Assembly (NCBI GenBank): GCA_030680835.1
Contig: JAUXUD010000024.1
Span: 1 to 34,233 of the forward strand
From: Bacteroidota bacterium
GTDB lineage: Bacteria; Bacteroidota; Bacteroidia; UKL13-3
DNA: 34,233 nt
Direction of reading: 5' to 3'
Numbering within the stretch: position 1 is the first letter of the stretch; every line of letters begins with the position of its first letter. Below, one piece after another: positions 15,565-23,626 of the stretch. Below the pieces are notes generated by a model, which was not told where the DNA came from, searched no databases, and saw nothing but the letters and a program-made list of their open reading frames with translations. The position numbers were made by a program, and so were the translations under genes.

Positions 15565-17085
15565 ATGAAAAAAAAATCCATTCTGGTGCTTCTCTTTTTT
15601 CTATACCTGAGCAATAATGCATCGTCTCAGAATTTTGTCCCTTTTCAAAAAGGGTTTAGTTACTATTATACCATAAATTCAAACACAGGTTTCAGCACTT
15701 TTTTTAATTCACCCGAAATAAAAATTTATCCCTATAAAATAATTGAATCAGATACCAATCAGCAAGGAGATTCTGTTTTCATTTTTAATAAATTGCTGGA
15801 CACCAAAAACCAACTGGATAGTTCATGTATCAAAAAAAATTTCCCATCAGCCTTTGGATATAAAATAACTATGAACGACAACAGGGAAATAATACTATTC
15901 AACCTCAAAAATGATAGTATCTATTTGAAATGCCTCGATTCGATTCACACAAGCTGGACAGCTTTTCAGTCAAAAAATAAACAACTAACAATTAAAGCAC
16001 TAATTATAAATAAAGGCGAGATTTCAATTTTTGATGAAATAGATTCTATGGTTACTTTTGAGTTTTATGCCTATGATTCAAACGAAATGGTCATTCCCGG
16101 TCATCCTGTTAATGGAGTTATTTCTATCTTATCCCATCACCATGGATTTATTAAGATGCCCCGTTGGAGAGATTTCCCGTATGATTTTGTGAATGTAGAG
16201 TTAAAAGGAATCATCAGAGATGACTTTAAAATCAGAAAAGGTTTGACCGGATTTTTTGACCATGAAATTTGCAATTTTGAAGTAGGGGATGAGTTTCAAA
16301 CCTATTATGAAAGCATGTATTTCATTGATTATTCGAAACCACCTAACAGACACACTTCCTATGTTATTTCAAAAATAATTGATAAAAAAATCAATACCGA
16401 CACTACCATTTATACCATAAGCAAGCAAGTATGGAATAAGGGTAATTGGTCTAATGGTTACAGTTGGGATTCTGTTTATAATGCAGTTAACAGTTTAAAA
16501 ATAGTTCCGGATTTTAGCGTTAAAACTTTTCGTAATCCGGACTCTTTAACTGAAGGAGGAAATTCATTGGTTTACTTCGTTGATTGTGGAATTTTTTCTT
16601 TTTCAGGTTACGGACCCATTTATTACTTGCAAATGGGAGGATGCTATAGCCCAATTATTGACCACCCTGGATATACCCATGAACCTTACTACACGGGAGT
16701 TTTAGGTAATTTTTATTATTACGGTGAAGGTATGCTTTCACCGTATAATTATAACAAGTTGATGTTTGTGCAAAAAGGAAATAAATCATTTGGTGTTCGA
16801 TATCCATATACACTTGCAGTAAAAGAGAACCTGAATTTACAAACACCAGTTATTTATCCAAATCCTACCAACAAATATATTTCAGTTTCCAATATCACAG
16901 ATCAAAAAATGGTATTAAACATTCTCAGTGTAACGGGTGAAATGGTGTTTGAATTTGTTGTTGTTCAAAACAACCCAGTGGAGTTGCCAAAATTGCTTCC
17001 GGGAATATATTTTTATACCTTATCCAACAAATCACAAAACGCAGTTCCTTTCAAAGGAAAATTATTGATAATAGATTCAAATTAG
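15565..17085 (+). CDS. Unknown T9SS-secreted protein
   Basis: The product has 506 residues. It begins with a signal peptide (MKKKS, a leucine/phenylalanine core, cut near ASSQ) and ends with a type IX sorting domain at about residues 430-506. That domain starts VIYPNPTNKYISVS and has the usual features: a GEM..F strand, LPKLLPGIYFYTL and a final lysine-bearing strand. It should be exported by Sec and then across the outer membrane by T9SS. The middle 400 residues are rich in aromatic amino acids and aspartate, with no domain I recognise; repeated DSVF/DSIY-type segments suggest beta structure. It has its own perfect promoter and converges on the glycosyltransferase gene. Confidence 0.82.
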   Translation: MKKKSILVLLFFLYLSNNASSQNFVPFQKGFSYYYTINSNTGFSTFFNSPEIKIYPYKIIESDTNQQGDSVFIFNKLLDTKNQLDSSCIKKNFPSAFGYKITMNDNREIILFNLKNDSIYLKCLDSIHTSWTAFQSKNKQLTIKALIINKGEISIFDEIDSMVTFEFYAYDSNEMVIPGHPVNGVISILSHHHGFIKMPRWRDFPYDFVNVELKGIIRDDFKIRKGLTGFFDHEICNFEVGDEFQTYYESMYFIDYSKPPNRHTSYVISKIIDKKINTDTTIYTISKQVWNKGNWSNGYSWDSVYNAVNSLKIVPDFSVKTFRNPDSLTEGGNSLVYFVDCGIFSFSGYGPIYYLQMGGCYSPIIDHPGYTHEPYYTGVLGNFYYYGEGMLSPYNYNKLMFVQKGNKSFGVRYPYTLAVKENLNLQTPVIYPNPTNKYISVSNITDQKMVLNILSVTGEMVFEFVVVQNNPVELPKLLPGIYFYTLSNKSQNAVPFKGKLLIIDSN

Positions 17086-17115
17086 CAAAACACTTGTAAA
17101 GAAATCACAATTTTT

Positions 17116-17150
17116 TTTCCTATTTCCTACTTTCTACTTCCTGCTTTTTT
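17116..17150. repeat. Degenerate 7-bp pyrimidine repeat in a convergent gap
   Basis: The segment divides into five 7-bp units: TTTCCTA, TTTCCTA, CTTTCTA, CTTCCTG and CTTTTTT. It lies between the 3' ends of the T9SS gene and the glycosyltransferase gene. The unit length equals that of the array at 22926-23130, though the sequence is unrelated. Confidence 0.5.
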
Positions 17151-17152
17151 TC

Positions 17153-18280
17153 TTAACCAAGCTTCTTCATCAATCGCTCAATAATAAAACCCCAGCTATA
17201 GGTTTCAAAAAAACTTTGTGGAATAATTGGTTTTGGTTCAGCAAGTTGTTTTTTGATAGCCTCTGCAAAAGCATCCCAATTGTTGTTTTCACAAATAATT
17301 AGATTGTTGCCACAAACAGTCGGGTCAATACCTTCAGCACCCGTTTTGGTTGAAATTACAACCTGACTTCTTCCCAGGGTATCAATGGCCTTGGTTTTAA
17401 CTCCGCCACCGCTTAGTATCGGGTTAATCATCAAATCGGCACCGTCAATATACAATTCTATATCATCAACAAAACCCAGGTAATTTATCTCCGGTTTGTC
17501 AGCCAGTTTTTCCTTAATGTTTTCAGGTAAATTTTTCCCGCATATTAATATCCGGAACGCACTATTTAAATTGTTTTTTAAATGCGGGTAAATAAAATCT
17601 GCGATAAACTCCACCGCTTCATAATTGGGTTGGTAACTCATGGTTGCAAAAAACAAAATGATTTTTTCATTAGGTTTTATTTCATGCATTTTCTGCAGCT
17701 TTTCTCTAGCATTTGCTATCGGATCAGGCATTGTTAGCTGCGGAATGCCATAGGGAGTCAGGAAGGTGTTTTCGGGTTTTAAATCAAATTCATATATTGC
17801 TTTTTGCCGGTCAACATCACTCACAAAAATTACCAGATTGCTCACTTTATAGGTAAATTTTTCGTACATATACAAAACCGGCCACCAATGTTTACCCATA
17901 CTCTTAAAACGCAGGTACTCAATATTGTTGCTTCTGATAAAAACTTTCTTGCTAGTAAACAATCTTAAAAAAGGAATCATCCACCCCATCCAGGGCTGGT
18001 CAAAAAAAATGAAATCCGTTTGGTGTTGTTTTATTAACTTGATTACCCTTGGTAACAACAAGAGATTCAAATAACGGGATGACTTGAAAGGCATTCCAAA
18101 AACTAACTCAAAATCAAACTTTAGCTTACTAATATCTGCATAAGGTTCAACCGTAAAAACTTTTACCTTGTTTACCTTTCCCAAATAATTCAGGATTTGC
18201 ATGGTGGAGATTTCACCTCCTGTAGTTGCAGGTAAAAAAGGATACGAGATGATGGCAAAGATATTTTTTGAACTATCCAT
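17153..18280 (-). CDS. Family 4 glycosyltransferase
   Basis: From the ATG at 18280 the protein has 375 residues, a normal GT4 length. The N-terminal Rossmann domain carries SYPFLPATTGGEIS near residues 12-25, the glycine-rich acceptor-side loop. The C-terminal domain shows ILFFATMSYQPN, FVDDIELYIDGADLMINP, LSGGGVKTKAIDTLG and STKTGAEGI, the nucleotide-sugar binding part. It is likely a cytosolic, retaining enzyme for lipopolysaccharide, capsule or a T9SS-linked glycan; donor and acceptor cannot be told. The frame is open 20 codons upstream to 18340, but that stretch overlaps the divergent hpt promoter. A near-consensus -7 box (CATATTTG, minus strand, 18294-18287) sits directly before the chosen ATG, hinting at a leaderless message or a slightly later start. 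Confidence 0.85.
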   Translation of the reverse strand: MDSSKNIFAIISYPFLPATTGGEISTMQILNYLGKVNKVKVFTVEPYADISKLKFDFELVFGMPFKSSRYLNLLLLPRVIKLIKQHQTDFIFFDQPWMGWMIPFLRLFTSKKVFIRSNNIEYLRFKSMGKHWWPVLYMYEKFTYKVSNLVIFVSDVDRQKAIYEFDLKPENTFLTPYGIPQLTMPDPIANAREKLQKMHEIKPNEKIILFFATMSYQPNYEAVEFIADFIYPHLKNNLNSAFRILICGKNLPENIKEKLADKPEINYLGFVDDIELYIDGADLMINPILSGGGVKTKAIDTLGRSQVVISTKTGAEGIDPTVCGNNLIICENNNWDAFAEAIKKQLAEPKPIIPQSFFETYSWGFIIERLMKKLG

Positions 18281-18319
18281 GGTTAGCAAATATGCAGTAA
18301 TGATGTTAATTATTTCAAC

Positions 18320-18327
18320 TATTTTTG
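18320..18327 (+). promoter_or_regulatory. -7 box of the hpt gene
   Basis: TATTTTTG matches TAnnTTTG exactly and ends 15 bp before the ATG at 18343. It favours that ATG over an in-frame TTG at 18325, which lies inside the box. No TTG is seen at the -33 distance. Confidence 0.5.
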
Positions 18328-18342
18328 TCCGAAATTTCAAAA

Positions 18343-18903
18343 ATGGGAATTATCAATATACTGGACCGGCGCTTTTCTGTTCTGTTGGATGACCAAACAA
18401 TCGTTGCTCGTGTAAAACAACTGGCCGACGAATTGAATGATGACCTGCACGATGAAAATCCTGTATTTATTGCAGTTTTAAACGGCTCCTTTATGTTCGC
18501 GGCAGATTTATTAAAATACATCCATTTTCCATGCCAGATTCAGTTTATAAAAGTTTCAAGTTATACAGGGATACAAAGTTCTGGGAGTGTTCAGTCTGTA
18601 ATTGGTTTGAACCAAAGCATAAGCGGTAGAAATATTATTATTTTGGAAGATATCATTGATTCGGGAATTACAATAGATTACCTCATAAATGAGTTGGTTC
18701 AGCAAAAACCTGCCAGCATTAAAATTTGCACCTTGTTATTAAAACCCAAAGCACTGAAAGTAGCTTTAAACCCTGATTATGTTGGCTTTGAAGTAGAAAA
18801 CAATTTTTTGGTAGGCTATGGACTCGATTACAACGGTTATGGCCGCAATTTTAAAAATATTTATGTAGAGGAAAATGGAAGCCCTTTACAAGATTTAACT
18901 TAA
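18343..18903 (+). CDS. hpt: Hypoxanthine phosphoribosyltransferase
   Basis: The protein has 186 residues from the ATG at 18343, typical of bacterial HPRT. Visible motifs are VFIAVLNGSFMFAADLL near residues 45-60 (pyrophosphate loop region) and IIILEDIIDSGITI near 100-113, the PRPP-binding loop with its two acidic residues. The common TG of that loop is SG here. VGYGLDYNGYGRN near 165-177 is the purine-binding and closing end. The enzyme salvages hypoxanthine or guanine with PRPP in the cytosol. In many Bacteroidota hpt lies directly next to adk and obg; here a T9SS gene on the opposite strand lies between hpt and adk. The promoter region is shared with the divergent glycosyltransferase gene. 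Confidence 0.93.
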   Translation: MGIINILDRRFSVLLDDQTIVARVKQLADELNDDLHDENPVFIAVLNGSFMFAADLLKYIHFPCQIQFIKVSSYTGIQSSGSVQSVIGLNQSISGRNIIILEDIIDSGITIDYLINELVQQKPASIKICTLLLKPKALKVALNPDYVGFEVENNFLVGYGLDYNGYGRNFKNIYVEENGSPLQDLT

Positions 18904-18929
18904 CAGAATAAATGCATACATCTGTAAAT

Positions 18930-20969
18930 CTAATAAACAACCATTTTCTTTCTTAAGATAGCCCCATTACATTCTACCTCAACAAAATAGATTCCTTTAT
19001 TATTACTCATTTTGTCGTTATTAATAACCAATTTGTCGGTGGTAATATTTTCTTTCTTTTCAATCAGTTGTCCGTTAATATTTAAAATCCGTATTGTATA
19101 AGGCTTTCCATTGTTTTCAAATGTTAAATTAAAAATACCTGTGCTGGGGTTAGGATAAAGTATAAATCCTTTTTCATTTAACAATTGAGTTAATCCATCG
19201 TTAAGCCATGTAATCGTAAAAATAGAATCGCTCATATCACTAATCAAAGAATCACTTGCATCACTTACTTTTATTTTAGCTGAACCTGTGGGAATTGTGG
19301 GGGGAATATTCCATGCATAAGCTCCACCCGTGGTGTTAGAATTGGTTGAACCCAGAAAAACCCATGAAGCGCCATTATTCAATGAATAATTTAGCTTAAC
19401 ATTAGTCACATTGGTGGAAGTCCAGGTAATGGTATTTGTTTTATTGATATACCATGTTTCGCCCCCGTTTGGTGAAATTAATAAAATGCTGGTTGGGTTA
19501 ACAATTGAAAATGTTGAGTCGCTTATATCGCTTATTGCAGTATCACTTATATTGATTATTTTAATCCTGCATAAATTGCTCAAAACATTTGGAACATTCC
19601 AGGTATAAGATCCTGTAATTGCCGCAGTGCTTGCTGTTATAATGTTCCAGGTACCTCCATTATCAACGGTATATTGTAAGCCAATATTACTTGCATTTGC
19701 TATATTCCATCTTATTATAAAGGGTTGGTTTTTAATAAGTTTTTCACCACCATTCGGACTGATAACAGCAAACCCCGAAGGAATTGTATAACAAATGCTT
19801 AGCTTGGGTCTTTTGGCAGCATCTGTATGATCGCTCGATGCCATAATCAGCGAACGGTATATAGATTCGGTTTTCAATCTTAACATAAAGCCAAAACTTG
19901 TTGATGGATTATTTTTCATATCAATCGCCAACTGGGTAACATCTATATTTAAATAGTCCTGGGTTTGTGAAATGCTTTGCGCCAAACTTACCTGATGGCT
20001 GTCGGTGGTTAATGGCTGGTTGTTCCATGTAACACTATCTTCTTTCCAGCTTTGGGTAATCCTTTTCAGGTAACTTTCATTTGAACCCGAGTTGAGTTGA
20101 GTTATTGAAGAAGTTGTATTACAATGTAAAGAAAGTTTGGCTTCGGTGATCACAGCATTCGCCGGAATGCCGGAAATATCGAATTGTATCAAGCTTCTGG
20201 CATATGTGGTTCCATTGTTGGTCCATGCCCAAGATGCAAAATCGGCTGAGGTTCCATAATTTGTATTGGATACGGCTGTTCTGCTATCAATTAAAGCGTC
20301 TTTTCCCTGTGCAGCATTAGGTTGAAGTACCAGGGAATTAGGACAATTTGCCGGAATTGTATATGTGTAGGTAAAAATGGGTCTTTTCGTTGAATCCGAA
20401 TGGTCACTGGATGCAAATATCAGACTGCGATAGGTGGCTTCTGTTTGTAGCCGTATCATAAAACCAAAACTTCTTGTTGGATTGTTTTTCATGTCAACAA
20501 CCAGTTGGGTAACATCAATATTTAAATAATTCTGGGTTTGAGAAGTGCTTTCCGGCAGGCTTACCTGATTGGTATCAGTAGTTGTTGGCTGGTTATTCCA
20601 GGTAACCGAATCCTCATTCCAGCTTGAAGTAATCCTTTGAATATAGCTGGCATTGGAACCAGAATGAAGTTGTGCAATTGATGAAGTTGTATTGCAATAA
20701 AACGAAATTTTCGCATCAGTAATTACCGCATTCAACGGGATTCCGGATAAGTCAAATTGAATTAAACTTCGGGCAATTGTAATTCCTCCGCTGGTCCAGG
20801 CCCATGAAGCAAAATCTGCTGTATTACCATGAGTTGTATTTGCAACGGCTGTTCTGCTGTCTATTAAAGCATCTTTTCCAATACTGGCATTTGGTCGGAT
20901 ACTAACTGTAGTTTGTGCAAGCAAAGTGCCTGTGACAAAACAAAAAAACAAGGCAAGGGTTTTTTTCAT
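18930..20969 (-). CDS. T9SS-secreted protein with two DNRLRE domains and two Ig-like domains
   Basis: The 679-residue product has a signal peptide (MKKTLALFFCFVTGTLLAQ). Two DNRLRE-type domains follow at about residues 22-203 and 213-394. They are a tandem duplication: both contain GKDALIDSRTAV, ADFASWAW, ARSLIQFD.SGIP, EDSVTWNNQP and YLNIDVTQL, offset by 191 residues. Two beta-sandwich domains that start SPNGGE come next (about 402-490 and 499-587). A T9SS sorting domain starting ILYPNPSTGIFNLTF (603-679) ends the protein. DNRLRE and related beta-sandwich domains occur in secreted enzymes and surface proteins; here no catalytic domain is attached, so an adhesive or structural surface role is likely. 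It lies between hpt and adk on the opposite strand. Confidence 0.88.
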   Translation of the reverse strand: MKKTLALFFCFVTGTLLAQTTVSIRPNASIGKDALIDSRTAVANTTHGNTADFASWAWTSGGITIARSLIQFDLSGIPLNAVITDAKISFYCNTTSSIAQLHSGSNASYIQRITSSWNEDSVTWNNQPTTTDTNQVSLPESTSQTQNYLNIDVTQLVVDMKNNPTRSFGFMIRLQTEATYRSLIFASSDHSDSTKRPIFTYTYTIPANCPNSLVLQPNAAQGKDALIDSRTAVSNTNYGTSADFASWAWTNNGTTYARSLIQFDISGIPANAVITEAKLSLHCNTTSSITQLNSGSNESYLKRITQSWKEDSVTWNNQPLTTDSHQVSLAQSISQTQDYLNIDVTQLAIDMKNNPSTSFGFMLRLKTESIYRSLIMASSDHTDAAKRPKLSICYTIPSGFAVISPNGGEKLIKNQPFIIRWNIANASNIGLQYTVDNGGTWNIITASTAAITGSYTWNVPNVLSNLCRIKIINISDTAISDISDSTFSIVNPTSILLISPNGGETWYINKTNTITWTSTNVTNVKLNYSLNNGASWVFLGSTNSNTTGGAYAWNIPPTIPTGSAKIKVSDASDSLISDMSDSIFTITWLNDGLTQLLNEKGFILYPNPSTGIFNLTFENNGKPYTIRILNINGQLIEKKENITTDKLVINNDKMSNNKGIYFVEVECNGAILRKKMVVY
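19788..20906 (-). repeat. 573-bp in-gene tandem duplication (DNRLRE domains)
   Basis: The two DNRLRE domains are offset by 191 codons and identical at roughly two thirds or more of positions by eye. Copy 1 spans about 20906-20361 and copy 2 about 20333-19788. Divergence is spread evenly, so the duplication is not very recent. Confidence 0.8.
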
Positions 20970-21008
20970 GACTAACTGATAATAAACGTGGAAACTATGT
21001 TATATACT

Positions 21009-21036
21009 CAAAGATATGAAATGCTAAAAAAAACAA
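21009..21036 (-). promoter_or_regulatory. Promoter of the DNRLRE gene
   Basis: On the minus strand TATCTTTG (21016-21009) fits TAnnTTTG exactly, with TTG 17 bp upstream (21036-21034). The leader would be about 33 nt to the ATG at 20969. Confidence 0.5.
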
Positions 21037-21154
21037 CGAGCATATTTAAATGATATAGCTATTTAGAATTATTCTTTGCTGTATTACAGGCATCAATAAA
21101 TAAAATTTGATGAACCCAAACTTTCCCCTTTATTCGCAGTATTAATTTTATGAT

Positions 21155-21730
21155 ATGCTAAATCTTGTTTTATTTGGACCTCCAGGCGCCGGAAAAGGTA
21201 CACAATCTGCAAAATTGATAGAAAAATACCATTTGGTACACCTTTCTACCGGTGATATTTTCAGGGCAAATATTAAAAATGAAACTGAACTGGGTTTGCT
21301 GGCTAAAAGTTATATGGACAAAGGTCAGCTGGTACCCGATGAGGTTACTATAGCCATGCTCGCTTCTGAAGTCAACAAACAAACAGATCCAAAAGGATTT
21401 ATTTTTGATGGGTTTCCGCGTACTTCAGCTCAGGCTGAGGCCCTGGATGCATTGTTGGCTTCAAAAGAAACCGGAATCAGTTTGATGCTGGCTCTGGAAG
21501 TTGAAGAAGAAGAATTGCGTAAACGCTTGCTTTTACGCGGCAAAGACAGTGGAAGAGCCGATGATCTGGACCCGGTGGTTATCCAAAAAAGAATTGACGT
21601 TTATAATAATGAAACCATGCCGGTTAAAGATTTTTATTCGGCTCAGAATAAATACAAGGGCATTAACGGAATCGGAGAAATTGACACTATTTTTAATGCA
21701 CTTTGCAAAGAAATAGAACGTACCCTGTAA
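21155..21730 (+). CDS. adk: Adenylate kinase
   Basis: The 191-residue protein has the P-loop GPPGAGKGT at residues 8-16, LSTGDIFR at about 31-38 (AMP site), GFIFDGFPRTSAQA near 86-99 and RGKDSGRADD near 128-137. The LID is the short form without zinc cysteines, common in Bacteroidota. It interconverts ATP, ADP and AMP in the cytosol. An intrinsic terminator follows at once, so it is not strictly co-transcribed with obg 174 bp downstream. The start is set by the P-loop, which begins 7 residues in, leaving no room for a later Met. Confidence 0.96.
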   Translation: MLNLVLFGPPGAGKGTQSAKLIEKYHLVHLSTGDIFRANIKNETELGLLAKSYMDKGQLVPDEVTIAMLASEVNKQTDPKGFIFDGFPRTSAQAEALDALLASKETGISLMLALEVEEEELRKRLLLRGKDSGRADDLDPVVIQKRIDVYNNETMPVKDFYSAQNKYKGINGIGEIDTIFNALCKEIERTL

Positions 21731-21755
21731 TTTATAATAAGCGTAATTTTTTATC

Positions 21756-21789
21756 AAAGCCCACAAAGACTATCTTTGTGGGCTTTTTT
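21756..21789 (+). terminator. Intrinsic terminator after adk
   Basis: AAAGCCCACAAAG (21756-21768) pairs perfectly with CTTTGTGGGCTTT (21774-21786) across a 5-base loop, followed by a T-run. Confidence 0.9.
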
Positions 21790-21813
21790 GTGGTTCCTAA
21801 TTAACCCCGAAGG

Positions 21814-21888
21814 GGTGATATGATTATAGGTGATATGATTATTGGGAATATGATTATTGGGAATATGATAATTGGGAATATGATTATT
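21814..21888 (+). repeat. Five-unit 15-bp tandem repeat just upstream of obg
   Basis: The units are GGTGATATGATTATA, GGTGATATGATTATT, GGGAATATGATTATT, GGGAATATGATAATT and GGGAATATGATTATT, with no gaps. A CCCCGAAGGGG palindrome (21805-21815) overlaps the first unit. The array ends 15 bp before the obg start codon, inside the probable 5' leader. Fifteen is a multiple of three, so copy-number change would keep any reading frame. Confidence 0.9.
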
Positions 21889-21894
21889 GATTAA
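21820..21894 (+). CDS. Possible leader ORF of pentapeptide repeats upstream of obg
   Basis: An ATG at 21820 opens a 24-codon frame that reads MIIGD and then MIIGN repeats, closing at the TAA 21892-21894. It is in frame with obg, whose ATG is 9 bp after the stop codon. The stop overlaps an AAGG that could serve as the obg ribosome binding site, so translational coupling is conceivable. The frame may simply be a by-product of the 15-bp repeat; there is no evidence of translation. Confidence 0.2.
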   Translation: MIIGDMIIGNMIIGNMIIGNMIID

Positions 21895-21903
21895 GGTTTA
21901 TTT

Positions 21904-22899
21904 ATGGCTGATTCAAATTTTGTAGATTACGTTAAAATATGCTGCCGCAGCGGCAGAGGCGGACAAGGATGTATGCATTTTCACCGCGATAAACACACCA
22001 CCAAGGGCGGACCTGATGGAGGAGACGGAGGGAAAGGGGGGAGCATTATTTTAAGGGGAAATTCACAGCTCTGGACTTTGCTGCACCTCAAATACCGAAA
22101 GCATATTATTGCTGAAGAGGGAAATAACGGACAAAGCGGTTTAAGGAGTGGTAAGGATGGAAAGGTTGAAATTATTGATGTTCCTTTGGGAACGGTAGCA
22201 AAAGATGCCGAAACCGGTGCGTTTATGTTTGAAGTTACACGTGATGGTGAAGAGCATGTATTGCTGGCAGGTGGCCGTGGCGGACTGGGCAATCATCATT
22301 TTAAAAACTCCATTAACCAAAACCCCCGTTTTGCACAACCCGGTGAAGAGGGAAAGGAAGAGTGGAAAATTCTTGAACTCAAAATTCTGGCAGATGTAGG
22401 TTTGGTGGGCTTTCCCAATGCAGGGAAATCAACATTGCTATCGGTTGTAACCGCAGCAAAACCAGAGATAGCAGATTACCCTTTTACAACTCTGGTGCCC
22501 AATTTGGGTATCGTAAATTACCGTAATTACCAGTCGTTTGTAATGGCCGATATACCCGGAATTATTGAAGGAGCACATGAAGGAAAAGGATTGGGAACAA
22601 GGTTTTTAAGACATATTGAACGCAATGCAACTTTACTGTTTATGGTGCCGGCAACCAGTGAAGATATAAAAGCCGAATACAATATTTTACTCAAAGAGTT
22701 AAAATTACACAACAAAGAACTGACAGTAAAAAACAGATTACTGGCCATTACCAAATGCGATTTATTGGAAAAAGAAGAATTAACGGCACTTAAAAAGATA
22801 TTGCCCAAAATTCCCACTGTATTCATAAGCGCAGCCTCCAATTTTGGAATCGAAGAACTAAAAGACAAACTATGGGAACTAATTAACAAAACCACATAA
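21904..22899 (+). CDS. obg: GTPase Obg/CgtA
   Basis: The 331-residue protein has the glycine-rich Obg fold at residues 1-157 ([23 protein letters not shown]) and a GTPase domain after it. G1 is GFPNAGKS at about 169-176, the switch I region has [12 protein letters not shown]3 is ADIPG, G4 is TKCD and G5 is SAAS. The variable C-terminal OCT domain is absent, as in other short Obg proteins. It acts in 50S ribosome assembly and stress control and is usually essential. It follows adk after a terminator and a 15-bp repeat array. A 7-bp repeat array begins 26 bp after the stop codon. Confidence 0.96.
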   Translation: MADSNFVDYVKICCRSGRGGQGCMHFHRDKHTTKGGPDGGDGGKGGSIILRGNSQLWTLLHLKYRKHIIAEEGNNGQSGLRSGKDGKVEIIDVPLGTVAKDAETGAFMFEVTRDGEEHVLLAGGRGGLGNHHFKNSINQNPRFAQPGEEGKEEWKILELKILADVGLVGFPNAGKSTLLSVVTAAKPEIADYPFTTLVPNLGIVNYRNYQSFVMADIPGIIEGAHEGKGLGTRFLRHIERNATLLFMVPATSEDIKAEYNILLKELKLHNKELTVKNRLLAITKCDLLEKEELTALKKILPKIPTVFISAASNFGIEELKDKLWELINKTT

Positions 22900-22925
22900 T
22901 TTCAAAACCTCCAAATTCATAAATC

Positions 22926-23130
22926 GACATCGTACATTGTACATCGTACATCGTACATCGTACATTGTACATTGTACATCGTACATCGTACATTGTACAT
23001 CGTACATCGTACATTGTACATCGTACATCGTACATTGTACATCGTACATCGTACATCGTACATCGTACATTGTACATCGTACATTGTACATCATACATCG
23101 TACATCGTACATCGTACATTGTACATCGTA
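22926..23130 (+). repeat. 7-bp tandem array, 28 units of GTACATC/GTACATT
   Basis: From 22932 to 23127 there are 28 uninterrupted 7-bp units. Nineteen end in C (one of these is ATACATC) and nine end in T. The order from the left is T CCC TT CC T CC T CC T CCCC T C T CCCC T C. A partial GACATC precedes it and GTA follows. Each junction carries the self-complementary GTAC. The array fills the gap between the convergent obg and asparaginase genes and stops 4 bp before the latter's stop codon. All six frames are open because no heptamer combination makes a stop. Confidence 0.97.
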
Positions 23131-23134
23131 ATTA

Positions 23135-23626
23135 CTACCTGTTCACCTCCTCAAACGACCCTGTTTCCCTGTTCTTCCTGCAATTATCCCAGTTAAAATA
23201 CTTTCCGTTCATGGCAATATATACCCCGTTTGGTAAGGTTTGCACAAAAGCCAATGCACTGCCTAAATTAAATAAACCATCGCTTGAACCAAATTTATAA
23301 GGAATCATTGCACCGGTTAATATAATGGTTTTATTTATTTTATACTGAGCCAATACCTCAGCGGTTTCGGTCATGGTATCCGTTCCATGGGTGATTATAA
23401 TTTTTTCTTCCTCACAATTCCTGCAATTTTCTATTAATATTTCACGCTTTTCAGAAGTCATTTCCAAACTGTCAATTAACATTAAAGTACTAATGTTTAA
23501 ATTGAGTGTACTTCTGCCTAATTTTAAAATTTCATGGATATGGGTATCTTTAAAAAAAAGTTGCCCATTTAATTCATTATACTCTTTATCAAAGGTTCCT
23601 CCGGTTACAAATATTCTGATGCTCAT
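23135..23626 (-). CDS. Single-domain asparaginase family protein
   Basis: The product has 163 residues, half the size of classical L-asparaginases (about 330). It contains only the N-terminal catalytic domain, but that domain is complete: Thr11 in VTGGTFDK, Thr82-Asp83 in ITHGTDTM, TIILTGAMIP at about 100-109, SSDGLFNL, and Lys151 in the NCRKN segment, which aligns with the catalytic lysine. The missing C-terminal domain normally completes the active site at the dimer interface, so activity is uncertain. Short asparaginase-domain proteins of this size occur in other bacteria, so I do not read it as a truncation, although the stop codon lies only 4 bp from the 7-bp repeat array. No signal peptide is present, so it is cytosolic. 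Confidence 0.82.
   Translation of the reverse strand: MSIRIFVTGGTFDKEYNELNGQLFFKDTHIHEILKLGRSTLNLNISTLMLIDSLEMTSEKREILIENCRNCEEEKIIITHGTDTMTETAEVLAQYKINKTIILTGAMIPYKFGSSDGLFNLGSALAFVQTLPNGVYIAMNGKYFNWDNCRKNRETGSFEEVNR

Noticed and set aside
18325-18342. Earlier TTG start for hpt
   Set aside because: The TTG lies inside a perfect TAnnTTTG promoter box, and family members begin near the ATG at 18343.
22926-23130. CRISPR array
   Set aside because: There are no unique spacers; the 7-bp units are contiguous and no cas gene is near.
22879-23300. Several overlapping open frames on both strands (peptides such as YIVHRTS and MYDVRCT repeats)
   Set aside because: They exist only because a 7-bp unit without stops stays open in every frame; they are the repeat array and not genes.
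23135-23626. Asparaginase gene cut short by the repeat array
   Set aside because: The catalytic domain is complete to beyond the active lysine and short family members are known; no remnant of a C-terminal domain is seen beyond the array.
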